Shown in pieces: positions 32,301 to 39,850 of a DNA stretch of 41,618 bases; position 1 is the first letter of the stretch; each line of letters opens with the position of its first letter. The position numbers were made by a program, and so were the translations under genes. Where the stretch lies: contig NZ_GG657754.1 of assembly GCF_000158915.1 (NCBI RefSeq), positions 9,781,273-9,822,890 on the forward strand, read 5' to 3'. The notes under the pieces were generated by a model. That model was not told the DNA's origin. It ran no database searches and saw only the letters and a list, made by a program, of their open reading frames with translations. The DNA is from Streptomyces himastatinicus ATCC 53653. Lineage in GTDB: Bacteria > Actinomycetota > Actinomycetes > Streptomycetales > Streptomycetaceae.

Positions 32301-32714
32301 GGAGGGCTCCGAGGAGCCGAGTACCGGCACTCCCGCGGCCCGGGCCGCGGCCACCGCCCGCGCCTTGTTGCCGGTCAGCTCCAGCGTCTCCGCGCTCGGG
32401 CCGACGAAGGTGATCCCCGCCTCCTCGCACGCCCGCGCGAGGTCGGGGTTCTCGGACAGGAAGCCGTAGCCCGGGTACACCGCGTCGGCACCGGCCTGCC
32501 GCGTCGCTTCGACGATCTCCTCGACGGACAGATAGGCCCGCACCGGATGGCCCGGCTCACCGATCTCGTACGCCTCATCGGCCTTCAGCCGGTGCAGCGA
32601 GTTGCGGTCCTCGTGCGGGAACACCGCGACGGTTCGCGCCCCCAACTCATAGCCGGCGCGGAACGCCCGAATGGCGATCTCTCCTCGGTTGGCGACCAGC
32701 ACCTTGCGGAACAT
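29337..32714 (-). CDS. pyc: Pyruvate carboxylase
   Basis: A 1125-residue full-length biotin enzyme: pyruvate + HCO3- + ATP to oxaloacetate. It starts MFRKVLVANRGEIAIRAFRA, with an ATP-grasp biotin carboxylase domain (about 1-450, including AGGGGRGMR and EMNPRIQVEHTVTEEI). The carboxyltransferase TIM barrel follows (about 530-810, TDTTFRDAHQSLLATR, LECWGGATYDVA, HTHDTAGGQ), then the allosteric/PYC-association region and the biotinyl domain with EAMKM, biotin-lysine K1091. ATG at 32712-32714 is preceded by AAGGGA; longer upstream extensions lack homology. It stands alone, with a strong terminator, and is divergent from a P450. With malic enzyme it bridges the pyruvate-C4 node. Confidence 0.97.
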   Translation of the reverse strand: MFRKVLVANRGEIAIRAFRAGYELGARTVAVFPHEDRNSLHRLKADEAYEIGEPGHPVRAYLSVEEIVEATRQAGADAVYPGYGFLSENPDLARACEEAGITFVGPSAETLELTGNKARAVAAARAAGVPVLGSSEPSSDVDELVRAAEELGFPVFVKAVAGGGGRGMRRVEEPRLLRESIEAAAREAESAFGDPTVFLEKAVVEPRHIEVQILADAEGNVMHLFERDCSLQRRHQKVIEMAPAPHLDPELRERICGDAVKFAREIGYRNAGTVEFLLDRDGNHVFIEMNPRIQVEHTVTEEITDVDLVQSQMRIASGETLPDLGLSQETVYLRGAALQCRITTEDPANGFRPDIGMISAYRSPGGSGIRLDGGTTHAGAEISAHFDSMLVKLTCRGRDFDHAIGRARRAVAEFRIRGVSTNVPFLQAVLDDPDFRAGNVTTSFIEERPHLLTARHSADRGTKLLTYLADTTVNKPHGPRPQLIDASGKLPQVPGGAPPAGSKQTLTELGPEGFARWLRESPRIGVTDTTFRDAHQSLLATRVRTKDLLAVAPAVAHTVPQLLSLECWGGATYDVALRFLAEDPWERLAALREAVPNICLQMLLRGRNTVGYTPYPTEVTDAFVHEATATGIDIFRIFDALNDIGQMRPAIEAVRDTGTAVAEVALCYTSDLSDPSEKLYTLDYYLRLAEQIVDAGAHVLAIKDMAGLLRAPAAAKLVSALRREFDLPVHLHTHDTAGGQLATYLAAIQAGADAVDGAVASMAGTTSQPSLSAIVAATDHSERPTGLDLEAIGGLEPYWESVRKIYAPFEAGLASPTGRVYHHEIPGGQLSNLRTQAIALGLGDRFEDIEAMYAAADRMLGHLVKVTPSSKVVGDLALHLVGAGVSPEDFKAEPNKFDIPDSVIGFLRGELGNPPGGWPEPFRTKALEGRAEAKPTTEELSAEDRQHLADDRRRTLNRLLFPGPTKEFETHRETFGDTSVLDSKDFFYGIRPGKEYAVDLEPGVRLLIELEAIGEADERGMRTVMSTLNGQLRPIQVRDTSAASDIPATEKADKSNPGHVAAPFAGVVTLTVAEGDQVEAGATVATIEAMKMEATIAAPKAGRVSRVAINTIQQVEGGDLLVDLG

Positions 32715-32896
32715 GTGCGTATCCCTTCCTACTGCCCGTCCTACTGCCCGGTACGAACACAGCCTGCTCGCGACACTACTGCTGCCCAGCGCGCCGGACG
32801 GCACCCTTGTGATCCAGTTCGCACCTCGGGCATGGTGCCCGGGGGACCGAACGGCGTTCCCCGGAAGAGTCCGCAGCCGTTCCGAGGAGGACCATC

Positions 32897-34117
32897 GTGA
32901 GTGCCCCGTCGTCCGCGCCCCACCAGGCCCATCAGGCCCACCAGGCCCCGCCGTACCCCAAGCAGCGCGCCAACTACGTCGACCCCGCGCCCGCACTGAT
33001 CACCGGCCCCGCCATCAGCCCGCTCCGGTTCGTCGGCGGCAGTACGGGATGGCTGGTCACCGGATACCACGAGGCCCGGGAGGTGCTGCGGGATCCGCGC
33101 TTCAGCGCCGAGCGGTGGCGCGGCGACGACACGGTGCGGCCCGTCTCGCCGAACGTCAGGGAGAACCGTGGCAACGGGCCGGGGTCGTTCCTGGCCATGG
33201 ATGCCCCCGAACACGGCCACTATCGCGGGTTACTCACCCGCTACTTCACCGTACGGCGGATGCGCGCCCTCGAACCCCGCATCGACGGCATCGTCACCGA
33301 CTGCCTGGACGCCCTCCAGGCCGCGGGGAAACCGGCCGACCTGGTGGAGCACTTCGCCCTGCCGGTCCCCTCGCTGGTGATCTGCGAAATGCTCGGCGTG
33401 CCCTACGCGGAGCGCGAGACCTTCCAGCGGGCCAGCGCGCAGATCCTGGTCCAGGACCAGTCGGGCGGCCAGTTCGACCAGGGGATGCGCACGATCACCG
33501 GCTTCCTCGGCGAGCTGACCGCCGCCAAGCGGCGCGCCCCCCAGGACGATCTGATCTCGTACCTCACCTCCGTCGGTGAGCTGTCCGACGTCGAGATCAA
33601 CAACATGGCGGCGCTGCTGCTGATCGCCGGTCACGAGACCACCACCAACATGCTCAGCCTCGGCACCTTCGTCCTGCTCCAGAACCCGGAGCAGATGCGG
33701 CGGCTGCGCGAGGACGACGCGCTGGTGCCCGGCGCCGTCGAGGAACTGCTGCGCTACCTGAGCATCGTCAACGCCTTCCCGGTCCGCATCGCGCTGGAGG
33801 ACGTCGAGATCGGCGGCGTCACCGTCACGGCGGGCCAGAGCGTGGCGGTCTCGGTCCCGGCCGTGAACCGGGACCCCGCTCTGGTGGACGATCCCCATAC
33901 GCTCGACGTCGGCCGCCCCCGCAGCAGCCACCTGGCCTTCGGATACGGCATCCACCAGTGCCTCGGCGCGAACCTGGCCCGGATCGAGCTGGCGGCGGGC
34001 TACCGCGGACTGCTCGGCCGGTTCCCTGACCTCGCGCTCGCGGTGGCGCCGGAGGAGGTGCGGATGCGCAGCGACATGGTCATCTACGGGGCCCATGAGC
34101 TGCCCGTCACCTGGTGA
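32897..34117 (+). CDS. Cytochrome P450 (class I, soluble)
   Basis: A 406-residue bacterial P450 with the I-helix AGHETT at 244-249, ExxR E283/R286 (VEELLR) and heme loop FGYGIHQCLG (348-357) with ligand Cys355. The GTG at 32897 follows a GAGGAGG site. The N-terminus has a short repeat, HQAHQAHQAPP, from three near-identical 9-bp units (about 32921-32950), probably disordered. Leu112 is a TTA codon (33230-33232), as in the other stand-alone P450 of this window, so bldA-dependent expression is expected. No ferredoxin is adjacent; redox partners must come from elsewhere. An XRE-cupin regulator follows 54 bp later. Substrate unknown. Confidence 0.95.
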   Translation: MSAPSSAPHQAHQAHQAPPYPKQRANYVDPAPALITGPAISPLRFVGGSTGWLVTGYHEAREVLRDPRFSAERWRGDDTVRPVSPNVRENRGNGPGSFLAMDAPEHGHYRGLLTRYFTVRRMRALEPRIDGIVTDCLDALQAAGKPADLVEHFALPVPSLVICEMLGVPYAERETFQRASAQILVQDQSGGQFDQGMRTITGFLGELTAAKRRAPQDDLISYLTSVGELSDVEINNMAALLLIAGHETTTNMLSLGTFVLLQNPEQMRRLREDDALVPGAVEELLRYLSIVNAFPVRIALEDVEIGGVTVTAGQSVAVSVPAVNRDPALVDDPHTLDVGRPRSSHLAFGYGIHQCLGANLARIELAAGYRGLLGRFPDLALAVAPEEVRMRSDMVIYGAHELPVTW

Positions 34118-34128
34118 TCAGGTGATCA
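34113..34128 (+). promoter_or_regulatory. Tandem 8-bp repeats GGTGATCA x2 before the XRE gene
   Basis: Two adjacent copies of GGTGATCA, each with a TGATCA palindrome, overlap the P450 stop and sit just upstream of a TTGACA box. Candidate binding site for the XRE-cupin regulator. Confidence 0.35.
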
Positions 34129-34135
34129 TGGAGAC

Positions 34136-34164
34136 TTGACAAAACGTCTTGCCGCACCGGCAAA
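34136..34164 (+). promoter_or_regulatory. Possible promoter of the XRE-cupin gene
   Basis: A consensus TTGACA (-35) at 34136-34141 is followed by a partial imperfect palindrome CAAAACGTCTTG. The -10 region around 34159-34166 (GGCAAATG) is poor. The closeness to the ATG at 34172 would make a very short or leaderless message. Confidence 0.35.
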
Positions 34165-34171
34165 TGGGGGG

Positions 34172-34765
34172 ATGGCAGACGAGGACATTCCCGAGGTGCT
34201 GAACGCCGTCGGCCCGCGGCTGCGGGCGTTGCGGCGCGAGCGCGGAGCCACCCTGGCTCAGCTGAGCGAGACCACCGGGATCTCGCTCTCCACCCTCTCG
34301 CGGCTGGAGTCGGGGCAGCGCAAGCCCACCCTGGAACTGCTGCTGCCCCTGGCCAAGACCTACGGCGTCCAGCTGGACGAACTGGTCGGCGCGCCGCCCA
34401 CCGGCGACCCCCGCATCCATCCCCGCCCCTTCACCCGGCACGGGCAGACGTTCGTGCCGCTGACCCGCTACCTCGGCGGGCTGCACGCCTACAAGCAGAT
34501 CCTGCCCGGCCGGAAGACAGGCGCCGACGTCCGGCCGTCGCAAGCGGTGCACGAGGGGTACGAGTGGCTGTACATCCTCTCCGGCAGGCTGCACCTCGCC
34601 CTCGGTGAGCACGATCTGATCCTCACCTCGGGCGAGGCCGCCGAGTTCGACACCCGTACGCCCCACGGCTTCGCCAGCGCGAGCGCACAGCCCGTCGAGT
34701 TCCTCAGCCTCTTCGGCGCCCAGGGCGAGCGCATGCACGTACGCGCCCGCCCCACCGGCGACTGA
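34172..34765 (+). CDS. XRE family regulator with C-terminal cupin domain
   Basis: A 197-residue regulator. The N-terminal helix-turn-helix GPRLRALRRERGATLAQLSETTGISLSTLSRLESGQRKPTLELLLPLAKTYGVQLDELV (about 15-72) is followed by a small-molecule-binding cupin (HEGYEWLYILSGRLHLALGEHDLILTSGEAAEFDTRTPHGF, about 130-172). ATG at 34172 was chosen, as the upstream TTG overlaps a probable promoter box. XRE-cupin proteins of this size (PuuR/SutR-like) usually regulate nearby catabolic or efflux genes. The partner here may be the P450 54 bp upstream. It converges on the P450-reductase fusion gene with 12 bp between stops. Confidence 0.92.
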   Translation: MADEDIPEVLNAVGPRLRALRRERGATLAQLSETTGISLSTLSRLESGQRKPTLELLLPLAKTYGVQLDELVGAPPTGDPRIHPRPFTRHGQTFVPLTRYLGGLHAYKQILPGRKTGADVRPSQAVHEGYEWLYILSGRLHLALGEHDLILTSGEAAEFDTRTPHGFASASAQPVEFLSLFGAQGERMHVRARPTGD

Positions 34766-34777
34766 GCCGGGCCCCGG

Positions 34778-37700
34778 TCACCCGGCGTAGACGTCCTCCA
34801 CGAAGCGGCCCTCGGCCATCAGGGCGTCCAGCCACCGCTGCGCCGCCGCGTCGTCGGCGCCTGGGGTGTGGGCCGCGTACACCGACCGGAACGCCTCCCG
34901 CACCCCGGGGGCCATCCGGGCGCCGTCGCCGCATACGTACACCGCGGCGCCCTCCGCCAGCAGCCGCCAGATCTCGGCGGCGTCGGCGGCGATGCGGTGC
35001 TGGACGAAGCGGTGGCCGTCCACCGGGGCCTGGCTGAACGCCGGGCGCATGGACACCGCGCCGACCGCCTCGGCGGCGCGCAGCTCCTCGCCGTGCAGAT
35101 AGTCGGCGTCCGGCGCGTCGCAGCCGAAGTAGCACAGCGCCGGGGCGAGCGGTGTGCCGGACTCCACGAGCGCCCGCCGGTCGGCGATGGTGCCGCGGAA
35201 GGGGGCGAGCCCGGTACCGGCGGACACCATGATGACCGGCCGGTCCGGCGCGTGGCCGATGCGGAACGCGTCCCGGCAGGGCTGCACCCGGGCGAGCACG
35301 GTGTCCCCGGGCCGCACCGCGTTCAGATGGCCGGAGCCGGTGCCCTGGAAGCCGCTCGTCTCGTCGCGCAGCAGCGACACCATCAGGTCGACGTGGCGCG
35401 GTGAGACGGCGGGGGAGGACGAGACCGAGTAGTGGCGCGGCCGCAGCGGCGGCAGCAGCTCCAGCAGCACCGGCCAGGTCAGCGTCTCGCGCAGCGCCGG
35501 GTTGGCCTCGATCAGGTCCAGCAGGGTGCGTTCACCGGGGGCCTGGGCGGCGAGCGCCGCCTTTTCCGGCGGGCAGGGGTTCAGCTCGGCGAGCAGGGCC
35601 AGCTGCTCGGCGTTCGGACGGTGATTCAGCTCCACATGATGCGTCAGCAGCTCCCGTACGCTGACCGGCCGGTCCACGGCCAGCGAGCCGCGGCGGGCCG
35701 GGCGGGCGGGCACGATGCTGAGCACGGTCCCCGGGTCGGCGTGGAGCAGCTTGGCCGCCCGCGTCACCAGCTCCGGGTCGTTCGACGGGAGCACCGTGAG
35801 GTGGTCGGCGGTGCGGTACGCGACCCCTTCCGGCAGGGCCAGCCGCACGAACCGCTTGACGCGCGGATACGACGGATCGCTCAGGCTGTCGGTCTCGGTG
35901 ACCTCCATCGCCACCATGCCGTGCTGCCGCGCCAGACCGTCCAGCGGCCCGCCGGTGACCTCGGTGACGGTGTACGCCGGGCCGTCGTCCGCCGCGTCGG
36001 CGGCCGGGGCCGCGCCCACGGTGGCCGGGTCGCCGTGGCGCTCCAGCAGTGCGGTGCGCAGCCGCTCGGTGAAGTCCCGTACCGTGCCGCTGAGATCGCC
36101 CGAGGCGTCGGCCGCGGCCCGGTCGATGAGCCGGGTGGCGCCGAGGGCGGCCAGCCGCTCGTCGATCAGGGTCGGCACGCGCTGGTAGGTGGCGGCCCAG
36201 TTGCGGTCGCCGACGCCGAGCACCGCGTACTCCACGCCGTCCGCCGCGCCCGGCTCGGCCGTCTCCAGCCAGGCCAGGAAGGCGGCGGCGTCATCGGTGG
36301 GCTGCCCGTTGTAGGAGGCGGCGGTGATGACCACCGGGCGGTCGGTGGGCAGCCCGCCCGCGTAACGGTCGAGCGGGGCGACCTCGGTGGCGCAGCCCAG
36401 GCCGTCCGCGGCGGCGGCCAGATCCTCGGCGAAGGAGCGGCAGGTGCCGAAGTTGGTGCCGAACAGCAAGAGCGCGCCGGTGTCCTGGCGTACCCGGGTG
36501 GGCAGCGAGGCGTCCCGCGCGGGCGCGCTTGTCGCCACCGCGGCGGCCCCCACCGCCCGCTCCTCCGTGGTGCGGGGGATCAGCCGCAGGGTGAGGCCCT
36601 CCGGCTTGAGGGTGAGCGACTCCTTGACGTGGAGCCGGTAGTCCGCGTGGTCGATCAGCCGATAGCGGTGCACCAGCATCGCGAGCAGCATGGTGGCCTC
36701 GTGCAGCGCGAACTGCCGCCCGATGCAGGCCCGTTCGCCGGTGCCGAACGGCTTGTACGCGTGCACCGGACGCGCCGCCTCGGCCTCCGGGTCGAAGCGC
36801 GAGGGGTCGAACAGCTCCGGGTTGTCGCCCCACACCGCGGCGCGGTGCAGCATCGGGGTGAGCACGATGGCCGGCTGCCCGGCCCGCATCGGAACGCGCC
36901 CGCCGAGCATCGTGTCCTCGCGCGCCTGCCGGGAGAAGGCGGCCGCGGTCGGCCACAGCCGCAGCGCCTCGTTCAGCACCTGGCGGGTGTAGCGCAACAA
37001 GCCCACCTGCTCGAACGTGGGCTCCGGGTCCGCGTCGGCGCCGAACAGCGCGTCCGCCTCCCGCTGCACCCGGCGCAGTTCGCCCGGGTTCTTGGCGAGG
37101 TAGTGGAGGGCGAAGGACAGCGCGCCCGAGGTGGTCTCATGACCCGCGATCAGGAAGGTGATCACCTGGTCCCGGATATTGGCGTGGTCCAGCGGGGTGC
37201 CGTCGGACGGATGCGTGGCACCGAGCATCAGCCCCAGCAGATCGTCGGTGCCCGACTCGCCCGCGGCGACCCGGGCCTGGATCACCTCGTCGACGACGGA
37301 CGTGAGATACGCCGTATCGGCGCGGAACGCCTCGTCCTGCTCGCTGTAGTCCACATCCGGGCGGCGCGCCACCTTGCGCATGCTCCACTCCAGGCAGCGC
37401 ACCATGGCGCTGACGAACGGATGCGGCTCGTCGCGGTCGAACGAGCCGAAGTCGTAGCCGAACCCGGCCAGCCCGATGGTGTCCAGCGTCATCCGCGTCA
37501 TGTCGTCCGTCACCGCGACCGGCTCGCCGCTCGCCGCGCGGGCGTCCCAGGCGTCGATCACCCGCCGCGCCACCTGGAGCATCACCGGGTGGTACGTGCG
37601 CATCGAGCCGAGCGCGAAGGCGGGCATCAGGATGTCATGCGCCTTCGCCCAGTTCGGCTCGTCGTTGTACGCGGTGAACAGCCCGTCGTGGGTGAACTCC

Positions 37701-37960
37701 CGGACGTTCTCCAGCGACTGGTTGACGTACTTGGCGAACCGCTGGTCGTCGCACAGCTCGGCCACCAGATCGGGGTCGCTGACGAACAGCATGTCGGTGC
37801 CGTGCAACCGGCGCCGCAGCACCGGGCCATGGGCCCGCGTCAGCTCCATGGCCTGCTGGATCGGCGTGTTGTTCGTCTGCGCGGAGATGTCGACCAGCGG
37901 GACGCCGTCGGAGCTGTCGCCCTCGGCGGTCCCGGCCGGAAGGAGGGGGGTTTCGGTCAT
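34778..37960 (-). CDS. Self-sufficient cytochrome P450/NADPH-P450 reductase fusion (CYP102, P450 BM3-like)
   Basis: A 1060-residue single-chain monooxygenase. Heme domain: DGLF with Phe95 at the place of BM3 Phe87, I-helix AGHETT 272-277, E331-x-x-R334, heme loop FGTGERACIG 405-414 with Cys412. A linker then leads to an FMN flavodoxin domain (LLLFGTNFGT from about 497). The FAD/NADPH reductase has RHYSVSSSP for FAD, SAGTGLAPFRG, YVCGDGARMAPGV and the terminal EDVYAG. Relatives hydroxylate fatty acids near the omega end using NADPH with no other partner. ATG at 37958-37960 was chosen; GGAAGG is 13 bases upstream. A symmetric 22-bp site lies in its upstream region and a PAS-LuxR regulator diverges from it. 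Confidence 0.95.
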   Translation of the reverse strand: MTETPLLPAGTAEGDSSDGVPLVDISAQTNNTPIQQAMELTRAHGPVLRRRLHGTDMLFVSDPDLVAELCDDQRFAKYVNQSLENVREFTHDGLFTAYNDEPNWAKAHDILMPAFALGSMRTYHPVMLQVARRVIDAWDARAASGEPVAVTDDMTRMTLDTIGLAGFGYDFGSFDRDEPHPFVSAMVRCLEWSMRKVARRPDVDYSEQDEAFRADTAYLTSVVDEVIQARVAAGESGTDDLLGLMLGATHPSDGTPLDHANIRDQVITFLIAGHETTSGALSFALHYLAKNPGELRRVQREADALFGADADPEPTFEQVGLLRYTRQVLNEALRLWPTAAAFSRQAREDTMLGGRVPMRAGQPAIVLTPMLHRAAVWGDNPELFDPSRFDPEAEAARPVHAYKPFGTGERACIGRQFALHEATMLLAMLVHRYRLIDHADYRLHVKESLTLKPEGLTLRLIPRTTEERAVGAAAVATSAPARDASLPTRVRQDTGALLLFGTNFGTCRSFAEDLAAAADGLGCATEVAPLDRYAGGLPTDRPVVITAASYNGQPTDDAAAFLAWLETAEPGAADGVEYAVLGVGDRNWAATYQRVPTLIDERLAALGATRLIDRAAADASGDLSGTVRDFTERLRTALLERHGDPATVGAAPAADAADDGPAYTVTEVTGGPLDGLARQHGMVAMEVTETDSLSDPSYPRVKRFVRLALPEGVAYRTADHLTVLPSNDPELVTRAAKLLHADPGTVLSIVPARPARRGSLAVDRPVSVRELLTHHVELNHRPNAEQLALLAELNPCPPEKAALAAQAPGERTLLDLIEANPALRETLTWPVLLELLPPLRPRHYSVSSSPAVSPRHVDLMVSLLRDETSGFQGTGSGHLNAVRPGDTVLARVQPCRDAFRIGHAPDRPVIMVSAGTGLAPFRGTIADRRALVESGTPLAPALCYFGCDAPDADYLHGEELRAAEAVGAVSMRPAFSQAPVDGHRFVQHRIAADAAEIWRLLAEGAAVYVCGDGARMAPGVREAFRSVYAAHTPGADDAAAQRWLDALMAEGRFVEDVYAG

Positions 37961-38031
37961 GACGATGCGATGCCTTCCGTACGAGGGGATGTCTCCAGCC
38001 TCGCCCCGCCGACCCGGGCCGCCCGCCCGTC

Positions 38032-38053
38032 GCACTACATGATTTTGTAGTGC
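38032..38053. promoter_or_regulatory. Inverted repeat GCACTACA-N6-TGTAGTGC upstream of the CYP102-type gene
   Basis: Perfect 8-bp arms (38032-38039 and 38046-38053) flank TGATTT, in the gap between the divergent P450 fusion (start 37960) and PAS-LuxR (start 38128) genes. The A/T-rich stretch stands out from the surrounding DNA. It is a probable operator; Bacillus BM3 is likewise controlled through a 20-bp operator, by the TetR protein BM3R1. Confidence 0.65.
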
Positions 38054-38127
38054 CGAATGGTGTGATCGACTTGTGCACGCGCCGTTCGCGGTGTCAAGAG
38101 GAGTGACGTACGAGAGCGAGGTCCGGC

Positions 38128-38811
38128 ATGGACGAGCCCGAGGTGCCGGAAGAGGCCAGGAGGATCCTCGGCGGTGAGCACTGGGTCGTCTGGCGCAACC
38201 GCTCGCTGCTGCTCTTCGACCGGGTCCCGGTGCCGTGCGCGGTGTGCCGCACGGACGGCGAGATCCTCTTGGCCAACCCGGCGATGGCGGCCGAATGGGG
38301 CACCGCCCCCGGGCAACTGTCGGGGCGCAACGTCCTGGAGCTGTTCCACCCCAACGCGGCCGCCCAGGTGCACCGCATCGTCGAGGCGGTCCGGCTCGGC
38401 CGCCGCTCCCGCTATCCGATCGAGGTGCGGTGGCAGACGCCGGACGGGGCGCGGCGGCACGGCGAACTGACCGCGGACACCGTGAGCGACACCGACAGCC
38501 CGATGTGGCTGCTGGTGCTGCTGCGGGTGCTCGGCGAGGAACCCCGGGCGCGGGGCGATGGTGCGGTGGACCCGGCCCCCGACGAGGCGGAGCGGGCCGC
38601 CCCCATCGAGGTCCGGATCCTGGCACTCGCGGCGGGCGGCCACACCACCGCCCAGATGGCCCGGCAGACCGGCCTCACCGTCGACGGGGTCAACTACCAC
38701 CTCACCCGGCTCTCCCGGCGCTGGGGCGTCGGCAACCGCGCGGAGCTGGTGGCCCGGGCGTACGTACTCGGCGTGCTGGCCCCGGGCGTCTGGCCGCCGG
38801 AACCCTCCTGA
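38128..38811 (+). CDS. PAS domain-containing LuxR-type transcriptional regulator
   Basis: A 227-residue protein. A PAS domain (about 28-135: FDRVPVPCAVCRTDGEILLANPAMAAEWGTAPGQLSGRNVLELFHP) precedes a LuxR/GerE-type helix-turn-helix (about 157-215: EVRILALAAGGHTTAQMARQTGLTVDGVNYHLTRLSRRWGVGNRAELVARAYVLG). The PAS domain could sense a ligand, redox state or light; no heme or flavin ligand can be assigned by eye. It is divergent from the CYP102-type gene across a conspicuous inverted repeat, so control of fatty acid hydroxylation is the likely job (inference). Confidence 0.87.
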   Translation: MDEPEVPEEARRILGGEHWVVWRNRSLLLFDRVPVPCAVCRTDGEILLANPAMAAEWGTAPGQLSGRNVLELFHPNAAAQVHRIVEAVRLGRRSRYPIEVRWQTPDGARRHGELTADTVSDTDSPMWLLVLLRVLGEEPRARGDGAVDPAPDEAERAAPIEVRILALAAGGHTTAQMARQTGLTVDGVNYHLTRLSRRWGVGNRAELVARAYVLGVLAPGVWPPEPS

Positions 38812-38818
38812 GGGTGGC

Positions 38819-39751
38819 TCAGCCGCGAATGGTCACCCCGTGGTGGGTACGCAGCCGCCGCAGCTCCCACAGCGACAGCGCGGTCACCGACAGCGGACCG
38901 CCGAACGCGGCGGCCAGCTGGGCGGGCAGCGGCCCGTTGGGCAGCCCGTCCGACAGCAGGTTGAAGCCCGCGATCAGCCACACCAGCACTGCGGTGAGCA
39001 CGGGTGGCAGCGCGGCGTGCACATAGGCGGTGTTGAAGGCGCTGCGCGCGACGTACGCGGAGGACAGGAAGAGGAACACCAGCGTCCACGGCAGCCCCAC
39101 CATCAGCGGCAGGCCGACCGCGAACAGCGTCACGCCGTGCAGCCCGTGCAGCAGCGCCGTCTGGCCCACCACATAGATGAAGGCACCGAAGGCCGCCAGG
39201 ATCAGTACGTACCAGCCCACCGTCTTGAGCGGGCCGCTCAACCGGGAGCGCAGCTCCGGTCGCCGGTGCGGGGGCGCGTAGAGGATGAAGCCGAACACGA
39301 CCAACGGGCCGGTGAGCAGGAGCAGGAGCGGGGTCGCGAAGAGATTGGCGGCACCGTCGGTCGCCGCACCGCTCCAGCCGCCGTCCGTCCCGTACATGTA
39401 GATGAGCGCCAGGCTCGCGACGATACCGAGAACGGAGCGGGTGAGCTGGACCTGGTCGACGAGATGGTCCCGGACCCGCCCGCCACCCTCCTTGTCGAAC
39501 AGCCGCTTCGCCACGCGGTTCGCCGAACGGACCAGCGGGATGAGCGGCGAGAGCAGCCACCACCGGCGGCGGCGCACCGGGGCCGGCGGATACGGACCGG
39601 GCGGCTGCGGAGGCACACCGTACGGGGCGGGCGGCGGCGGACCGTAAGGGTTCGGCGGCGGCGGACCGTAGTACGGATTCTGCGGCGGCGGCCCGTACGG
39701 CCCGCCTCCCTGTCCAGGATTGTTCGGCGGCTGCCATCCCCCCGTAGCCAC
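38819..39751 (-). CDS. Proline-rich polytopic membrane protein (YIP1-like)
   Basis: A 310-residue protein with a Pro/Tyr/Gly-rich cytoplasmic N-terminal tail (about residues 1-60, repeats of YGPPPPNP type) followed by basic RRRRWW and about six hydrophobic helices (e.g. SVLGIVASLALIYMY, LFATPLLLLLTGPLVVFGFILY, VGWYVLILAAFGAFIYVV). The tail-plus-multi-helix layout resembles YIP1/DUF-type membrane proteins of Streptomyces; no function can be assigned. The GTG at 39749-39751 was preferred for its spacing from GAGAGGGG; another GTG lies two codons upstream. It converges on the PAS-LuxR gene. Confidence 0.75.
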   Translation of the reverse strand: MATGGWQPPNNPGQGGGPYGPPPQNPYYGPPPPNPYGPPPPAPYGVPPQPPGPYPPAPVRRRRWWLLSPLIPLVRSANRVAKRLFDKEGGGRVRDHLVDQVQLTRSVLGIVASLALIYMYGTDGGWSGAATDGAANLFATPLLLLLTGPLVVFGFILYAPPHRRPELRSRLSGPLKTVGWYVLILAAFGAFIYVVGQTALLHGLHGVTLFAVGLPLMVGLPWTLVFLFLSSAYVARSAFNTAYVHAALPPVLTAVLVWLIAGFNLLSDGLPNGPLPAQLAAAFGGPLSVTALSLWELRRLRTHHGVTIRG

Positions 39752-39850
39752 GTGCACCCCTCTCTCGACATGTGCCGTGGCGGCGAATTCTAGCCATAGT
39801 TCGTCGCCGCACCCTGGTCAGGGATAGTGCAATATGACATGCTACCGACC

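Noticed and set aside
30513..32900. Plus-strand frame of about 795 codons opposite pyruvate carboxylase
   Set aside because: Antisense shadow of pyc; no family resemblance.
32921..32950. Triplicate 9-bp repeat at the start of the second P450
   Set aside because: As a mobile element or CRISPR-like signal it is too short; it is a local coding repeat (HQA x3).
34766..34786. Six-bp stem GCCGGG/CCCGGC between the XRE and CYP102-type stops
   Set aside because: Short, and overlaps the CYP102-type coding end; could arise by chance in GC-rich DNA.
35432..38050. Plus-strand open frame of about 870 codons opposite the CYP102-type gene
   Set aside because: Antisense shadow of a clear P450-reductase fusion, with an Arg/Gly/His-rich translation without motifs.
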